From Candidatus Gastranaerophilales bacterium (GTDB lineage Bacteria; Cyanobacteriota; Vampirovibrionia; Gastranaerophilales; Gastranaerophilaceae), in the NCBI GenBank assembly GCA_944322785.1, contig CALUPW010000013.1, positions 1 through 46,477 on the forward strand: a stretch of DNA of 46,477 nt. The letters are read 5' to 3'. Below are positions 16,010 through 23,897 of the stretch, piece after piece; the stretch's first letter is position 1; each line of letters opens with the position of its first letter. Both the position numbers and the translations under genes were made by a program. The notes under the pieces were generated by a model. That model was given only the letters and a program-made list of their open reading frames with translations, had not been told where the DNA came from and did not search any database.

Positions 16010-17758
16010 TTATAAACAAGTTTTAATATCTTCCAGTATAAGTTCCGGCGTCAGATGATATCGGTTGTATAGTTCATCAAGAGGAATTCTGTCGGTAAAT
16101 TCTTTTTTACTGCCGAAATTCAAAACTTTCATATCCGAATTACCGTAAAACCTTGTGATTTTTTCGCCGAATCCGCCGTTTACAAGTCCGTCTTCAAGTG
16201 TAATTACAATTTTATGGTCTTTTTTCAACTCTTCAAGAAGTTCAGTGTCAATTCCTGTAATGAATTTGGGATTTATTAAGGTTGCATTTATATTCATTTT
16301 TACGGCAAGTTGTTTTTTGACTTTTTCGCCGAGCCGATAAAAGCTGCCCAATGCAATTATTGCAATATCGCTTCCTTTTTCGACGAGTTTGAATTTATTG
16401 AGATTTGAATAATCTGTTGTATCCTCAATTCCGGTTGAAATAAATTCGCCTGACGGCACTCTTATCGCAACAGGATATTCGTTTTGTTCCACAGACCATG
16501 AAAGCATTTTTAAATATTCTTCTTTGCAGGTCGGGGCAAGGTAAACGATATTCGGAATATTGCTTATTAAAGGAATATCAAATGTGCAAAGGTGTGTTGC
16601 GTCAGCGCCTGAAATGCCGCCCCAGTATATTAATAATGTTACGGGTGAATTGTTGAGCGCCAGATCCTGAGATAGCTGGTCATAAGTTCTCTGTAGGAAA
16701 GAACTCATAACCGCAAGTACGGGTTTTGAACCGCTTTTTGCAAGAGCTGAGGCATATGCAACAGCATGTTCTTCCGCAATGCCGACATCTGTAAATTGTT
16801 TCCCGAGTTTTGCTCTGAATTCAGGTGTAAAACCGTGAACACCCGGGGTTGCGGGATTTATTACAATAAAGGATTTGTCTTCTTTTGCTTTTTTATAAAG
16901 GTATTCGTTGGTAACAGAGTTGTAATCTTCGGCAGGGATTGTTGTTTGCGGATTTTCATCCAGAGCGCCGGCATTAATCCAGTGGAAACTTTCTTTATCA
17001 GCTTCTGCTGCAGCAAGCCCCTTACCTTTAAGTGTTTTTACATGTACAACAACAGGATGGTTTGTGTCTTTTACTTTTTTAAATGTTTCAATAAGTTTTT
17101 CAATATTGTTGCCTTCATCAACATAATAATAGTCAAATCCCAGTGATTTAAAAAAGTTAGTTTCTGCATTACCTTTGGTTTCTCTTAAGGTTTTAAGATT
17201 TTTGTATAGTCCGCCGTGGTTTTCAGCAATTGACATTTCGTTATCGTTTACGACAATTATTATATTGCTGTTTAAATCCGCTGCATTGTCAAAGCCCTCA
17301 AACGATTCGCCGCCGCTTAATGAGCCGTCGCCAATCAGTGCAATAATATTTTCATTTTCGCCTTTCAAATCTCTTGATTTTGCGAGTCCCGTTGCAAGAC
17401 TTACGGATGTTGAGGTGTGCCCGACTTTAAAAATATCATGAGAGCTTTCCTCAGGCGCTGTGTAGCCTGTGTATTTAAAATAATTTTCCGGATTTGTAAA
17501 ACCTTCTTTGCGTCCGGTCAGCATTTTATGCGGATAACACTGGTGTGAAACATCAAATACAATTTTGTCAACAGGTGAATTAAAAACATAATGAAGTGCA
17601 ATTGTAGTTTCTACAATACCGAGGTTCGGTCCCATATGACCGCCGGTTACATTAACTTTTTTTATAATAAATTTCCGCATTTCATCAGCAAGGTCTGTCA
17701 TTTCTGTTATTGAAAGCTGTTTTAAATCTTCGGGTTTATTTATTTTATCTAAAATCAT
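16010..17758 (-). CDS. 1-deoxy-D-xylulose-5-phosphate synthase-like enzyme
   Basis: A 582-residue thiamine-diphosphate enzyme of the DXS/transketolase family. True DXS condenses pyruvate and glyceraldehyde 3-phosphate for isoprenoid and thiamine synthesis. The TPP motif runs from GDGSLSGGESFEG (about 142) to VVNDNEM. DVSHQCYPHKMLTGR and VGHTSTSVS correspond to the DXS blocks DVGHQAYPHK and GHSSTS, but with substitutions, and the protein is about 40 residues short of typical DXS. It could be the pathway DXS of this lineage or one of the shorter paralogs annotated as DXS, so I give no symbol. It is the last gene of a minus-strand run that starts with the glycosyltransferase at 21503. Confidence 0.8.
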   Translation of the reverse strand: MILDKINKPEDLKQLSITEMTDLADEMRKFIIKKVNVTGGHMGPNLGIVETTIALHYVFNSPVDKIVFDVSHQCYPHKMLTGRKEGFTNPENYFKYTGYTAPEESSHDIFKVGHTSTSVSLATGLAKSRDLKGENENIIALIGDGSLSGGESFEGFDNAADLNSNIIIVVNDNEMSIAENHGGLYKNLKTLRETKGNAETNFFKSLGFDYYYVDEGNNIEKLIETFKKVKDTNHPVVVHVKTLKGKGLAAAEADKESFHWINAGALDENPQTTIPAEDYNSVTNEYLYKKAKEDKSFIVINPATPGVHGFTPEFRAKLGKQFTDVGIAEEHAVAYASALAKSGSKPVLAVMSSFLQRTYDQLSQDLALNNSPVTLLIYWGGISGADATHLCTFDIPLISNIPNIVYLAPTCKEEYLKMLSWSVEQNEYPVAIRVPSGEFISTGIEDTTDYSNLNKFKLVEKGSDIAIIALGSFYRLGEKVKKQLAVKMNINATLINPKFITGIDTELLEELKKDHKIVITLEDGLVNGGFGEKITRFYGNSDMKVLNFGSKKEFTDRIPLDELYNRYHLTPELILEDIKTCL

Positions 17759-17871
17759 ACTTCTATTTCTCTCCTTTCAAAAAAATAATATCAGGAATAT
17801 AAATATAATAAAACAGACTGGTTTTGCAAAGCTGAATTAATATTTACAGATGAATGATTTATTTTCTGTTG

Positions 17872-18471
17872 TTATTGCGGCTTTTTTTCAAATCCGAGCA
17901 TCCGCATAAGAGGGTGTAAAATGTAGTTGCTTAATTCTGATGCAATCCATGCAAGCCCGATTACGGTTCCGACAAGATTGCTTAATTCAATTACACCTTT
18001 TGCTACCGGAAATTCAGGCGGTTTGTCGTCGTTTAAGAGATGCTGTTTCAGAGTGAATGTATCTTTGTCATCAGATTTTAGTGTATTTGAAATTTTGGAA
18101 AGAAGTTTTTTGTTGTTTCTGTCTTCTTTTTTTAATGATGCTAATTTTGCATAAGCCAGATATTCGTCAGCATTTTTAAATGCGGGTAAGTCTTTGTCAT
18201 TTTTAAGTATTTTTTGAGCGATTTTAAAACCGTATTTTTTAAAAACAAGCGGAATCATCGTAAGATAAATACCGAGGCACAAAAGCTGATAGAGTCCTTC
18301 TTTTGTGGCTGCATATTTTCTTGTGTCAAGATTAACATTTTTATCAAGCATAATTGCTGCGGGGCGTCCGGTTGCCTTAAAAATAGATTCTGTTGTAACC
18401 GTGTATTTGGTATTCATTGCAAAGTTTGCAAAAGCAGGATTGGTCAGGACGTTTGCTATTTTATCAATCAT
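17872..18471 (-). CDS. Membrane-associated protein, paralog of the upstream gene
   Basis: A 199-residue protein I do not recognise. It has hydrophobic segments near 64-83 (LLCLGIYLTMIPLVF) and near 160-180 (LVGTVIGLAWIASEL) with a charged, Lys-rich stretch between. Residues 35-70 (GRPAAIMLDK, then AATKEGL) align with LRPTFTMMDK and TAFREGL of the next gene, so the two are diverged tandem paralogs. The start codon overlaps the upstream stop by 4 bases. The topology suggests two membrane helices with a cytoplasmic loop. Confidence 0.72.
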   Translation of the reverse strand: MIDKIANVLTNPAFANFAMNTKYTVTTESIFKATGRPAAIMLDKNVNLDTRKYAATKEGLYQLLCLGIYLTMIPLVFKKYGFKIAQKILKNDKDLPAFKNADEYLAYAKLASLKKEDRNNKKLLSKISNTLKSDDKDTFTLKQHLLNDDKPPEFPVAKGVIELSNLVGTVIGLAWIASELSNYILHPLMRMLGFEKKPQ

Positions 18472-18992
18472 AACCCGCCTCCGATTTTTAATCCGGAATC
18501 AAAATTGTTATAAATTCGTCCGTACGAAAGGCTTTTAAAAGGTATTTCATTTTGTCTGCGCAGAGGATGTTTATGTGGGACGGGATTTTGTGAGTGCTTT
18601 CTTTGAATTTTTTCAAGAAGCGGTTTCGTTGCAAAATTACAAATCCACGGGATTATAAACAGTGCGGTAAGACTTACGCTAATCAATGAGAGCGTTGATT
18701 TCATCTGCGGGAGTTTATCAAGTTTGTTTGTTTCTTTTGCAATATGAGTTGCAAGTTTGTTGACGCCGGCATTGGTAACAAGATATGATACAAAGGCAAC
18801 GGCGCCTGTCAAGCCTTCACGAAAAGCTGTATAGGTTCTGGAAGTTTTTTCCTGTTTTTTATCCATCATAGTGAAGGTCGGGCGCAAAATACCTTTTGAT
18901 GCGGCAATAGTCAATGCTCCGTAAAGTGCATTGTTGTTTTTCCCGAGTGACATACACACATCTTTAAATTTTTTTTGAAACGGGGTAATCAT
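18468..18992 (-). CDS. Membrane-associated protein, paralog of the downstream gene
   Basis: About 174 residues if started at the ATG at 18992, which has a GGAG Shine-Dalgarno sequence 7 bases upstream; the ATG at 19010 lacks one. It has hydrophobic segments near AVAFVSYLV and LISVSLTALFIIPWI, plus the same RPTFTMMDK and FREGL block as its paralog. The C-terminal tail is basic and His-rich. Overlapping stop/start codons imply stoichiometric production, perhaps as a complex. The family is unknown to me and may be lineage-specific. Confidence 0.7.
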   Translation of the reverse strand: MITPFQKKFKDVCMSLGKNNNALYGALTIAASKGILRPTFTMMDKKQEKTSRTYTAFREGLTGAVAFVSYLVTNAGVNKLATHIAKETNKLDKLPQMKSTLSLISVSLTALFIIPWICNFATKPLLEKIQRKHSQNPVPHKHPLRRQNEIPFKSLSYGRIYNNFDSGLKIGGGL

Positions 18993-19053
18993 AATTATCT
19001 CCACGTACATTTTAGACCGTGAAAATTAAATGTAAATAGAGGTTTATTAGAAC

Positions 19054-19431
19054 TTATATTTCGTTATTTTGTTTAAAACGTTTAACTTCAACAACTTCGT
19101 ATTCCGAGTCGGAAATCCAGCGGTATTTGACCTGCATATCAACTGTTTTGTGATCGGATTTTAAGTATGTTGTAGTAAATTCATCACCAATCTGATGTTT
19201 TGGTTTTAAAATTTTAACGGGCTTTTTAGGTCTTTGAGGTTCACCATTTTCATCAATATACGGATTTTCAGGCGTAAATTTGTCATAACTTATAAATTCT
19301 CCCGTATTTTTGTCAACTGTTACAACAGCCTCAACTTCATAGGTTTTAGGGTTAAGGTATTTGTGGCGCAAAACTTCTCTTTGAGAATTCTGCATGAATT
19401 TAACTGGGGTAAAAATATTTGTAATTCTCAT
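19054..19431 (-). CDS. Hypothetical protein
   Basis: A 125-residue soluble protein rich in charged and aromatic residues. The N-terminus (MRITNIFTPVKFMQNSQ) resembles short amphipathic leaders on two other proteins in this window. The rest reads as beta-rich (YEVEAVVTVDKNTGEF, then QVKYRWISDSEYEVVEV) with a Pro/Lys-rich middle. I recognise no domain. It stands alone, with short gaps on both sides. Confidence 0.65.
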   Translation of the reverse strand: MRITNIFTPVKFMQNSQREVLRHKYLNPKTYEVEAVVTVDKNTGEFISYDKFTPENPYIDENGEPQRPKKPVKILKPKHQIGDEFTTTYLKSDHKTVDMQVKYRWISDSEYEVVEVKRFKQNNEI

Positions 19432-19498
19432 AATTCTATTTTATTAAAAAATATCTGTTTAAAATGTTTTTGTTAATAAAAAGTTACGAAAATAGTTG

Positions 19499-19936
19499 CT
19501 ATCCGCATTTTATTTTAACGACAACTTTTTTTACTTTTTGATTTGTTTTATACATTAATTGCGGTTTATGAGCATCCGCCGGATAAAGCACCGTAAAAAA
19601 TCCTGATTTTAATAAAATCGGAATTTTAGGATTATCGCCGTCATAATAAAATTCAATATCTCGGGTGTCGTCATAATCTGTTTTAATGTTAAGTCCTGTA
19701 AGGTTTGTATATTCCAAAATTTCTTCACCTGTCAAAAGAAGCTGGACATCAATGTATTTTTTATGTGCTTCAAAAAATCCGCTCTCTTTTGTCGTGTATT
19801 CCTCTATATTTGCGTAGATGTTGTCATTAAGAACATATTTTTTACATTCAATATCAGGTGTAAGTTTTTTTATAAATTCAACCGCTGTTTTGTCCAGATT
19901 GTATAAATCTATATTTTCTATTCTGTCATAAATCAT
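19499..19936 (-). CDS. YhcH/YjgK/YiaL (DUF386) family protein
   Basis: A 145-residue cupin-like beta-sandwich protein of the family that includes E. coli YhcH and the EbgC beta-galactosidase subunit, linked to handling of sialic acid and other sugars or anomers. Family marks include FEAHKKYIDVQLLLTG (about 56-71) with its conserved His, and the late FTVLYPADAHKPQ block with the metal-binding His. The neighbours (transketolase half, glycosyltransferase) fit a carbohydrate setting, but the substrate cannot be read from sequence. Confidence 0.88.
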   Translation of the reverse strand: MIYDRIENIDLYNLDKTAVEFIKKLTPDIECKKYVLNDNIYANIEEYTTKESGFFEAHKKYIDVQLLLTGEEILEYTNLTGLNIKTDYDDTRDIEFYYDGDNPKIPILLKSGFFTVLYPADAHKPQLMYKTNQKVKKVVVKIKCG

Positions 19937-19966
19937 TATGTTGCCTTTTACTTTGTTCTGTCAGTT

Positions 19967-20791
19967 TTATCCAAGTTCAGCCATTGCTTTTTTTAATTCT
20001 TCTTCATTTGTTGCTTTACCGTGCCAGCCGGCATTGTTTTCCATAAAGCTTACTCCTTTGCCTTTAATTGTGTTTGCAATAATTGCTGTGGGACGGAGAT
20101 TTTTCTTAGCTTTTTCAATTGCCTCATAAATTTCATTCATGTTATGTCCGTCGATTTCAATAACATCCCAGTTAAAAGCTTTGATTTTTTCATCAAGCGG
20201 GTTAAGTGATTTTATATTTTCGGTGCAGCCGTCGATTTGAAGGCGGTTTCTGTCGATAATTGCAACGATATTGTCAAGCTTGTGGTGAGCAGCATTCATA
20301 AACGCTTCCCAGACGTTTCCTTCCTGAAGTTCGCCGTCACCCGTAAGAACAAAAACATTTGCGGGATTTTTGTCAAGTTTTAAAGAAATTGCAATTCCGC
20401 ATGCAATTGATAACCCCTGACCTAAGGAGCCTGTTGCAACTTCAACCCCCGGACACACCGGCATCGGGTGTCCCTGAAGTCTGCTTCCGAATTTTCTAAA
20501 TGTCATAAGTTCTTCTTTTTCAAAATATCCAACCTGAGAAAGAACAGAATAATATGCGGGCGATACATGACCTTTTGAAAGAATAAAACGGTCACGGGTT
20601 TCAAAATTTTTATCTCGGTGCCATTGCGGAACGTTTTTCATGCATTTATGAAAAAGAACCGTCAAAATTTCGACGGAGGAAAGCGAGCCGCCGATATGAC
20701 CTGATGCTGCGTTATGCACCATTTTTATGATATTTTGTCTGCTTTCTTTTGCAAGTTGTTTTAACTCTTTAATTTCAATTTCACTAAGCAT
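19967..20791 (-). CDS. Transketolase N-terminal subunit
   Basis: A 274-residue protein equal to the TPP-binding half of a split transketolase. Visible marks are ASGHIGGSLSSVEIL (about 28-42), LSKGHVSPAYYS, GSLGQGLSIACG, and the TPP motif from GDGELQEGNVWEA to IIDRNRLQ. Split transketolases need a separate C-terminal (pyrimidine-binding) subunit of about 310 residues, normally the next gene. Here the next gene is the YhcH-family gene and no such subunit is in the window. The start follows the glycosyltransferase stop after 1 base, so the two are co-transcribed. Confidence 0.9.
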   Translation of the reverse strand: MLSEIEIKELKQLAKESRQNIIKMVHNAASGHIGGSLSSVEILTVLFHKCMKNVPQWHRDKNFETRDRFILSKGHVSPAYYSVLSQVGYFEKEELMTFRKFGSRLQGHPMPVCPGVEVATGSLGQGLSIACGIAISLKLDKNPANVFVLTGDGELQEGNVWEAFMNAAHHKLDNIVAIIDRNRLQIDGCTENIKSLNPLDEKIKAFNWDVIEIDGHNMNEIYEAIEKAKKNLRPTAIIANTIKGKGVSFMENNAGWHGKATNEEELKKAMAELG

Positions 20792-20792
20792 A

Positions 20793-21503
20793 TTAAACTC
20801 CTGTTATTTTCTCTTTCAAAACTTTTAAAACAAACAACGGCAGCGTCGGAAAAATTCGTTTAAATCTTTTGGGCTCTTTTACTGTTCTGTACAGCCACTC
20901 AAGCCATAGTTTCTGATAAATTTCCGGAGCTCGTTCAACCTCGCCTGCCCAGACATCAAAACTCCCGCCTACACCGATAAAAAGGCTTTCAGGCAGAAGT
21001 TTTTTAGCCTTATAATTAAATTCTTCCTGTTTTGGAGCACCTAATGCGGTTAAAACAAGATGGGGCTTTTTTAGTTGAAGTTGATTTAAAATTTCAGTAT
21101 CATCTTTAAAATATCCGTCATGATAATAAACAATATTAATTCCCGAAATTTCTTTTTTTAAATTTTCAACAGCTTTTTCAATTACATGAGGTTTTGCACC
21201 GATTAATGCGATAGTTTTGCCGTCAGCAGCGTTTTTTTCAACAATTTTTCTTGCAAATTCAATTCCTGCAATCCTTTTTACGTTGTGCCCCAGAATTTTT
21301 AGTCCCAGCTGTACTCCGACTCCGTCCGGAATTACAAGTTCCGCTTCTTTTAAAATGTTTGCAAAATCAGGATGTTTTGATGCATAGTCAATCATTTCCG
21401 GATTGATTGTTACAACCTGACCTTTTTCTATATAATCAACTGCCTCATCAAATGTAAAGGTATCTACGTTTAAGTTTTGAATTTTTACCGGATTTCGTTC
21501 CAT
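20793..21503 (-). CDS. WecG/TagA/CpsF family glycosyltransferase
   Basis: A 236-residue membrane-surface glycosyltransferase that adds an N-acetyl-hexosaminuronic or N-acetylmannosaminyl unit to a lipid-linked sugar in wall-polymer or exopolysaccharide synthesis. The family blocks are clear: PDGVGVQ (about 59-65, with the proposed catalytic Asp), RIAGIEF, GAPKQE near 154, GVGGSFDVWAGEVERAP, and LEWLYRTVKEPKRFKR at the C-terminal membrane-contact region. It leads the minus-strand run down to 16010. The acceptor polymer is unknown. Confidence 0.9.
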   Translation of the reverse strand: MERNPVKIQNLNVDTFTFDEAVDYIEKGQVVTINPEMIDYASKHPDFANILKEAELVIPDGVGVQLGLKILGHNVKRIAGIEFARKIVEKNAADGKTIALIGAKPHVIEKAVENLKKEISGINIVYYHDGYFKDDTEILNQLQLKKPHLVLTALGAPKQEEFNYKAKKLLPESLFIGVGGSFDVWAGEVERAPEIYQKLWLEWLYRTVKEPKRFKRIFPTLPLFVLKVLKEKITGV

Positions 21504-21646
21504 ACTGTTTATTATAATCGAATAAATAAATTTGGTAAAGAAAAAATATAAAAAAGATTGCTCATGTGGCTAATTGTTTTATAGGTGAGATAAGAGTTAA
21601 ATATAATTAAATCTTTTTCATACTTCCAGCTATTCTTAATTCCAAC

Positions 21647-21670
21647 GAGCTCTTTTTAAGGGCTCTTTTT
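21647..21670 (+). terminator. Plus-strand terminator-like hairpin with no gene upstream on that strand
   Basis: A 6-bp stem GAGCTC/GGGCTC (one U-G pair) with a 7-base loop, followed by TTTTT. The gene to its left is on the other strand and starts at 21503, so on the plus strand it would end a short RNA. A TATAAT lies at 21602-21607, some 40 bases upstream. Confidence 0.5.
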
Positions 21671-21697
21671 ATTATACTTTTGATGTATGATTGAAAT

Positions 21698-22153
21698 ATG
21701 AATGATAAAGAACAAAAAGCAAGAGAATTATTTAAAAGCGGCTATAATTGTGCACAGTCAACATTTTGTGCATTCTGCGAAGATATCGGAATGGATTTTC
21801 ATGACGCCCTAAAGCTTTCCTCATCATTCGGCGGGGGCATGGGGCGTCTGAGGGAAGTTTGCGGTGCAGTAAGCGCAATGTTTATGATAGCCGGAATACT
21901 TAAAGGTTACACCTCAAATAATGACGATACAGCGAAAGAAAAACATTACAGACTGATTCAGAAGTTAGCAAATGAATTTAAAGAAAAGCATGGGTCAATA
22001 ATATGCCGTGAATTGTTAAATCTTCCGCCCGGGGCGGATTCACCAGTTCCATCCAAACGCACCGAACAATATTATAAAGAACGACCGTGTGAAGATTTTG
22101 TAGGCTATGCCGCAAGGATTATTGATGAAAGGCTGATTAAAGACAAATCTTAG
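21698..22153 (+). CDS. C_GCAxxG_C_C family protein
   Basis: A 151-residue protein of the family named for its cysteine pattern. Visible here are GYNCAQS (Cys18), a following CAFCED, GGGMGRLREVCGAVS, and later ICRELL and CEDFVG cysteines. The family is proposed to bind a metal or redox cofactor and is common in anaerobes, but no activity is established. A -10 (TATACT at 21673-21678) lies 20 bases before the ATG and there is no evident Shine-Dalgarno sequence, so the transcript leader is very short. Confidence 0.9.
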   Translation: MNDKEQKARELFKSGYNCAQSTFCAFCEDIGMDFHDALKLSSSFGGGMGRLREVCGAVSAMFMIAGILKGYTSNNDDTAKEKHYRLIQKLANEFKEKHGSIICRELLNLPPGADSPVPSKRTEQYYKERPCEDFVGYAARIIDERLIKDKS

Positions 22154-22186
22154 AGCATAGAGCAATAAAAGAGTCTTTTTAAAAAA

Positions 22187-22909
22187 TTAATTTGTTTCCG
22201 GAGCATCTGATTCGGTTCCGGTGTTTTCAGACTCCAGAGTTTCTTCATCTGTTTGTGCGGGTTCTTTTAATACCGGCTTTATATTGATTTTCAGTATCGG
22301 AAACATTTCATCACGGCTTTTGAAGTGAGAATAAACAAAGGTTCTCGGAAATGCAGTTTCAATTATGCCTTTAAAAAATCCGTTATTTTTTTTGTAATAT
22401 TCAAACTGGTATTTATAAAAATCTCTTTCCGTGTCATTCCAGAGCATATATGCACGTTTTCTGAAAATCGGTGATTCTATAGTGATTTCGTTATCCTTAA
22501 ATTCAGAAACCGGAAGAATCGTTACATCCGGAAAAAGCGTCTGCACCTGTTCTTTTGTCAACTCTTTACCGACGAATTTTTCGCCGTCAAAAGTTAAATC
22601 AAAAAACTTTAAGAGATGTCCGTTGTAGGCAATAAGTTTTCCGTAATATAAAAATTCATAAGTTGAATTTATGTCATATTGTTTGTCTTTATAAACAAGT
22701 TCTGTGTAGCCGCCGCTACCTATTGTCATGCGCTTTGTAAAAACATAATCGTGAAGTCCGAGATTTCTTGACCATCTTTGTGTCTGTGGATTGTAGTCTA
22801 TAATTTGATTATCTTTTATCGCATTCATAACAGAGGGATCCGCTGTGTAGGCGTATGAGATATTTGAAAATATAAATAATCCTAAAATTATAAGCAAAAC
22901 TTTTTTCAT
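22187..22909 (-). CDS. Secreted protein of unknown function
   Basis: A 240-residue protein with a clear Sec signal peptide (KKVLLIILGLFIFSNISYA, cleavage after about residue 20). The mature part is beta-rich with many aromatics (YTELVYKDKQYDINSTYEF) and ends in an acidic Glu/Thr-rich tail of about 25 residues. No family is recognised. It lies 25 bases downstream of the WG-repeat protein on the same strand, so the two are probably an operon of envelope proteins. Confidence 0.75.
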   Translation of the reverse strand: MKKVLLIILGLFIFSNISYAYTADPSVMNAIKDNQIIDYNPQTQRWSRNLGLHDYVFTKRMTIGSGGYTELVYKDKQYDINSTYEFLYYGKLIAYNGHLLKFFDLTFDGEKFVGKELTKEQVQTLFPDVTILPVSEFKDNEITIESPIFRKRAYMLWNDTERDFYKYQFEYYKKNNGFFKGIIETAFPRTFVYSHFKSRDEMFPILKINIKPVLKEPAQTDEETLESENTGTESDAPETN

Positions 22910-22934
22910 GACTTCTTATCCCCGATTAATAATT

Positions 22935-23843
22935 TTATTCATTCTCATTCATCTGATTTTTGAGATTTTGTTTAACATCCGCAAGCGGCCCGTTGTTCGG
23001 CGTTCTTACATTGATATAATATTTTTTAATGTAAGTTATCGGAAATTTCGGTATCCAGCTTGCCCGCATGAAAATATTAACGGTGTCTGCACCTTTTGAA
23101 AGCATTAATTCATCAATTGTATCCTCATAAGCCGGCGAAATTGACGAGAACAGTTTAATAAAATAATCCGTTGCCGTTACAACCGAATATCCCGTTGCAG
23201 GAATGGGATTTGTAATAATTTCAGTTATTTTAAAGTTTTCGTTTTCTTTTATATTCGTAATATCCTCGGGCAGTGTTAAAGTTTCTGCCGCAACCTGTTC
23301 GATTTCATACCACTGTCCGTTGTATTGAATCCGCATAAGGTTTGGTTTTGGCATGTAAATATCATCACATTTGTTTTCAATGAGTGTATTGCCTTCAAAA
23401 TCAACAACGCCGTATTTAAAATCTTTGTAAGTTAAAAACATGTTGCCGAATAACAGGTCAATTCTGCTGTATTCCGGCGGAACAACGATTTGACCGTGCT
23501 CGTCATAAATCCCGTAATCATTATCATTGCCGAGTTTTGCATATTTTCCGAGAACCCGCTCTGCGTGTCGGTATTTGGGTTTTACAAGAAAATTCCCGTC
23601 ACAGTCCATAATCCCGAATTTATTTCTCTTTAATACAAGCCATGAACTGCTGCCAAGTCTTATGATTTTATTATAATCAGGCTCAACTATAATATTTCCC
23701 TGTTTGTCCTGAATTCCGAATTTGTTGTCTTCGCTGAAAACTACAACATCGGACATGGAATTTTTCGCAACATGCCCTTCAAGAGCGACGGCGCCGTTCT
23801 GAATTAAAATACATAACAAAAATAACAATATTACCTTTTTCAT
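22935..23843 (-). CDS. Secreted WG-repeat protein
   Basis: A 302-residue protein with a signal peptide (about 1-20) and four WG-type repeats at about 30-170. Each has the pattern K/Y-x-G-(I/V)-x-D-x-x-G then (I/V)-x-x-x-Y, for example KFGIQDKQGNIIVEPDY and YGIYDEHGQIVVPPEY. WG repeats form beta units that mediate protein contacts; the family has no single activity. The C-terminal 130 residues are not repetitive and include a conserved-looking TGYSVVTATDYF stretch. It is divergent from the AsmA-like gene, with about 50 bases between the starts. Confidence 0.83.
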   Translation of the reverse strand: MKKVILLFLLCILIQNGAVALEGHVAKNSMSDVVVFSEDNKFGIQDKQGNIIVEPDYNKIIRLGSSSWLVLKRNKFGIMDCDGNFLVKPKYRHAERVLGKYAKLGNDNDYGIYDEHGQIVVPPEYSRIDLLFGNMFLTYKDFKYGVVDFEGNTLIENKCDDIYMPKPNLMRIQYNGQWYEIEQVAAETLTLPEDITNIKENENFKITEIITNPIPATGYSVVTATDYFIKLFSSISPAYEDTIDELMLSKGADTVNIFMRASWIPKFPITYIKKYYINVRTPNNGPLADVKQNLKNQMNENE

Positions 23844-23897
23844 AATGACATTTTAGCATAAAATTTTTTTATGATATAATTTTGTCAGGTGATAATT

